Positions 60,931 through 64,000 of a DNA stretch of 64,000 nucleotides are shown here, in pieces. Numbering within the stretch: the first letter of the stretch is position 1; the number at the start of each line of letters is the position of its first letter. The stretch spans positions 2,736,392-2,800,391 of the forward strand of contig NC_133297.1 in NCBI RefSeq assembly GCF_005239225.2, read 5' to 3'. The stretch comes from Populus alba (taxonomy: Eukaryota; Streptophyta; Magnoliopsida; Malpighiales; Salicaceae). The notes beneath the pieces are model-generated. The model worked only from the letters and a program-made list of their open reading frames with translations, searched no databases and was not told the origin of the DNA. A program made the position numbers and the translations under genes.

Positions 60931-61123
60931 AATGAGGGGCTGGGAAAAAACAGAAAAATAGTAGCTAGCTTTGTCCAATCAACACATCTGCACCATTGTT
61001 TTTGTCATCCAACTCCAGCACCAAGTAGACACTAAGAGGAGAAGGAGCAGATCAAAGGAATAGCTAGAAAAGTGCTCCACTTTCATCTTCATTCCCTCCC
61101 GCTTTGCTTCATTATCAACATTG

Positions 61124-61159
61124 CACTGTTCAAGTGAATTTTAATTAACTTGAACAGTG
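61124..61159. repeat. CACTGTTCA-type hairpin
   Basis: Arms 61,124-61,140 and 61,143-61,159 pair over 17 bp with one mismatch; the outer 12 bp, CACTGTTCAAGT / ACTTGAACAGTG, are perfect. It uses the same CACTGTTCA/TGAACAGTG words as the palindrome cluster of the related element at 10.7 kb. Confidence 0.9.
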
Positions 61160-61283
61160 TATCAACACGTGTGAATTTAGTACATGCGTGTTGCTTTGCC
61201 CAGCGGGGTCACTGGCTCAGGCCAGTGACTAAGCAGGCTCGCTGGGTTTAGCCTAGTTCATATGGGTTAGACCGGGTCCAGCC

Positions 61284-61449
61284 CAAACCTAAATGCATTG
61301 ATCCAGGTTCGCCTTAAACCTAAATGCATTAATTGGGTGTGACGTAGTAAAATAATAATAAAAAAATCCAAACCTAAATGTATTGATCCAGGTTCGTCTT
61401 AAACCTAAATGCATTAACTAGGTGTGACGCAGTAAAATAAAAAAAATCC
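61284..61449 (+). repeat. Two-copy tandem repeat (86 and 80 bp)
   Basis: Units 61,284-61,369 and 61,370-61,449 both read AAACCTAAATG(C/T)ATTGATCC...GGTGTGACG(T/C)AGTAAAATAA...ATCC. Each unit itself contains TTAAACCTAAATGCATTAA as a second short repeat. It lies within the Harbinger-like element. Confidence 0.92.
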
Positions 61450-62878
61450 AAAAAAATTTCACAGATATTATGTTTTATTTAAAAAACTAATGTTTAACAT
61501 AATTCAATGGCACCACATAATTACATTTGAAGGAGATCGTATAGTAACGTAGTATTTGCAGAATTTGATTGCAATCTCAATTTTGTTCCTGATGATATTT
61601 TACCTGATGTGATGAAATTGCACATAGTTTAATGCAACAATAAAATATACTTTATATAAAGTATTGTTTATTTCATGATGTAATAACAGTAGTTAAATCG
61701 ATAATATTTCAATGAAAAACCATCAATATTAATATATATTTTTTTAATTATTTTATAACCTCAATTTAAAAAGTATTATTTAACTAAATACATTAAATTA
61801 TTTTTTGTTTAATCTCAATTTTAATCACAGTTTAAATTAAACATATATTTTTTTAAATCAATTTTAATTCAAAATAATTTTTATAAAATATATATTTTTT
61901 TAAATATAACCACAACAGCTACCAAAATAATAAAGATACTCGACTCACAACTCGTCCATGTGAGAGAAAGAAAAGGTCGAATTATTTGTCTGCAGCAGAC
62001 AGTCAACTCCGAGTAGAGGAAAAGTCGGAAGAATACTGAGGTCCAGCAAGAAACGTGAACAAGTGGAGGATCTAGACCAGAACCAAGATAAGTTTTGTTG
62101 CCAGCTCGGGCTACCATGATTGCTCCAACTTCAGCGGCTGGCCAGGCCTGGCTCAGTTTTCCTCTAGTGGCTCTCTGGTTCAACGTGCTCCCCTGGTTTT
62201 TTTTTTTGTTTATATTTTTGGGTTAAACATGTTCAGGATCCTTTGAATGCAATGATTTTCTCGCCACCTCTTTTTGAATGGATTCTCTAGTGCGTGTTTG
62301 GCTAACTAAATCATGTACTTCCCTTTGTTTTTTCCCTCCTTGTTTTGCTGAAACATGGAGATTCCATTCAATTTAATGTTCATCTCCCCGTAAGATTATA
62401 TTGAAATCATGCTCATCAGCTACCCCGGAAAAAAATAGCATAAAAATGATGATATTTTTATAAACATGTTCATGAACCTTGAATATCTTCAATGATGATA
62501 TCTACTGGAGAGGCAGTAATGAAAGCTATAGTAAATATAGAAGTTGCTCACTCCATAAAGAGTTTTAAATTAATAAGTTAATTTAAATCATTTTTTTTTT
62601 AATTAAAACAACTTATCTATGTCCTTTTAAATTCCTTTTAATATTAACTTGACTAAATTTAAATAGGATCTGAACAAATCAAATAAATCATAATTTAATC
62701 CGTAACATCACTTGATTTTGATCAAGTACATATTGAGATTAATTCAAATTAAAATTTGATTTAAACTAGGTTTTGAATCACAAATAAAAAACCTCTCGGC
62801 GGCCCCCTTGGAGATTCCTTAGATACCTTAATCGACCAAGGTGATACTTTTTTTCTTTCAACTGGTAGGATTTGACGG

Positions 62879-63262
62879 CTAAAACAATTGCTTTTCTTTT
62901 TCAACAGAAGTTCTGTGTTGAATTCCCCATCGCACAATCTCCCTGTCAATAGTCAGTGATGAACACTGCTCATTTCGAGGTCCAAATGAACTGATGGTTA
63001 AATGAACTTCCCCAACTCGAGGAGCCAACCAGCCATCATAACTAAGAATTTCAACTAGAATTCTACAGGTAGAAGAAGGAAGAAGGAGACACGGAACATC
63101 TGTGGCATTAAAAAGTATTTCTTTCAATGGACTTCCCTTTTCCCTTTCGAGGATTGTGCAGTATTCACATGAACAATCATGGACCCGTGAGGATTTCTGT
63201 GGGGTTCGAAAGCTTGTAAACCTTTCCTTTAGCGGCAAAGGCTTTGAAAAATCAGGGCGCAC
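62879..63262 (-). other. Unrecognised 127-codon ORF
   Basis: An open frame MRPDFSKPLP...KEKQLF with balanced composition in a GC-richer island (about 62,770-63,260) within AT-rich DNA. It has a cysteine cluster (HDCSCEYC at about 28-35) and a stretch VGEVHLTISSFGPRNEQCSS. There are no membrane helices or signal peptide, and I recognise no family. It could be a retroposed or organelle-derived fragment, a decayed exon, or a small real gene. A second open frame (62,761-62,949) overlaps its end in another frame. Confidence 0.35.
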
Positions 63263-64000
63263 TTAGTCACGATCAATGGCACTTTTAGTAATGCATCAAG
63301 ATCTTCAATTATTGATCACCAAATCTTCATTTTAGTACTAATCAAACTTCATTAATCATACGACTTAGAATTGATGCTAATTAATCCCTCGGGATATTCT
63401 CTTCCAACACCATTTTGTATGGTGCTTTTTATATAAATAAGTAGGGGATCACCACATTAAGTAGGGGATCAACATCATGTCATTGATCTCCCCCATTTAG
63501 TAACCTATAGCTTTCTTTTAATAGGAACTTAAGTGGACTTGTACCTAGGATTATATATGACCCTCTTAATTAACTTGTGGGTGTTTCCTTTTCCTAAGGG
63601 TCAATTTTAATTAGGAGATCAGATCAACCCAGAGTGAAAAAAAATCATAATTTTAATTAATTTCTGGATTATCTTTCATCTCCCAGTGAAGTTCTTAGAT
63701 GTTATATATAGGCAGTATTAATTGTTTATAAAACAACTCGAATGAATAATATCCCAGCATGATCTCATAATTGGTCCTCGACATCTCATGGTCCCCGAGA
63801 ATAAAGTTTCAAGCTCTCCTCGAGTTTTCATATGTCAAATTAAGATCTCCTTTAATCCTTTTTTATATTAGATTGGGGCATTACAGTTTATGTTAGGATC
63901 ATACACATGAATACAAAAAACAATTCGAACAGAATCAATATAATTCGAAGAACTCTCAGCTCTAATTTTAAGCACAATCTTCACAGCACATAATAAATGC
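63263..64000. other. Intergenic DNA at the window edge
   Basis: Contains a short direct repeat AAGTAGGGGATCA(C/A)CA (63,440 and 63,459) and a TATATAAATA-like box at about 63,431. No ORF of note. Possibly the upstream part of a transposon or gene lying beyond the window. Confidence 0.4.

Larger units (their letters stand above)
60732..61930 (-). mobile_element. Large non-autonomous Harbinger-like element, related to 10,115-11,051
   Basis: Flanked by TAA (60,729-60,731 and 61,931-61,933). Left end GCTGTTTGATA; the right end reversed contains TTTTGGTAGCTGTTGTGG, like the left end of the 10-kb element. The core at about 61,480-61,700 is the reverse complement of about 10,420-10,660, including GATGATATTTTACCTGATG. 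It therefore lies in opposite orientation. It carries a decayed peptide remnant, a 17-bp hairpin and a tandem duplication. Boundaries are less certain than for the 10-kb copy because no empty site is available. Confidence 0.65.

Noticed and set aside
60737..60961. 74-codon ORF with a lysine-rich tail
   Set aside because: It lies inside a transposon and its tail is a GAA microsatellite.
1..64000. CRISPR arrays, bacterial operons or phage genes
   Set aside because: Gene structure, spliceosomal introns and retroelements show plant nuclear DNA; no regularly spaced repeats with unique spacers were seen.

Overview
The window looks like nuclear DNA of a woody eudicot, most likely Populus or a close Salicaceae relative. 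The genes are intron-rich with GT-AG introns. They sit in very AT-rich intergenic DNA full of small Harbinger-type MITEs, short TRIM retroelements and one recent Ty3/gypsy chromovirus. The genus call is inference from gene content and repeat style; no sequence search was possible.

Layout. Positions 1-28,313 are a local duplication cluster. Unit A (1-13,681) and unit B (20,436-28,313) are copies of the same block, each starting with a complete seven-exon patatin-like phospholipase gene (219-2395 and 20,651-22,804). A third, 5'-truncated patatin fragment (13,676-14,418) is fused to the end of unit A through a 6-bp microhomology. Unit A carries a 5.2-kb chromovirus (2933-8149, minus strand) with a 5-bp target-site duplication; unit B keeps the empty site. 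Several MITEs are likewise present in only one copy. A smaller tandem duplication lies at 18,028-20,250.

Positions 29,941-54,710 form a gene island with four complete gene models. These are a SERAC1-like armadillo plus alpha/beta-hydrolase protein (+, 1219 aa), a heme oxygenase 2-type protein (+, 317 aa) lacking the haem-ligand histidine, a type II membrane sulfotransferase-fold protein (+, 344 aa), and a 15-exon multi-pass membrane calcineurin-like metallophosphoesterase (-, 1021 aa). In every model the exons join in frame at usable splice sites and give an uninterrupted protein. The HO2 and patatin-like (PLP2) homologues are neighbours in Arabidopsis (At2g26550/At2g26560, from memory), so part of this order may be old microsynteny.

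Positions 55,200-64,000 hold no convincing gene. They contain a degenerate tandem-repeat field (57.1-58.2 kb), MITEs, a 1.2-kb Harbinger-like element related to one at 10.1-11.1 kb, and one unrecognised 127-codon ORF on the minus strand.

I found no coherent new multi-gene system. The most informative features are the paired filled and empty sites in the duplication, the microhomology fusion, the TRIM family with 78-bp terminal repeats, a perfect 41-bp hairpin, and a decayed coding remnant shared by two large non-autonomous DNA transposons.
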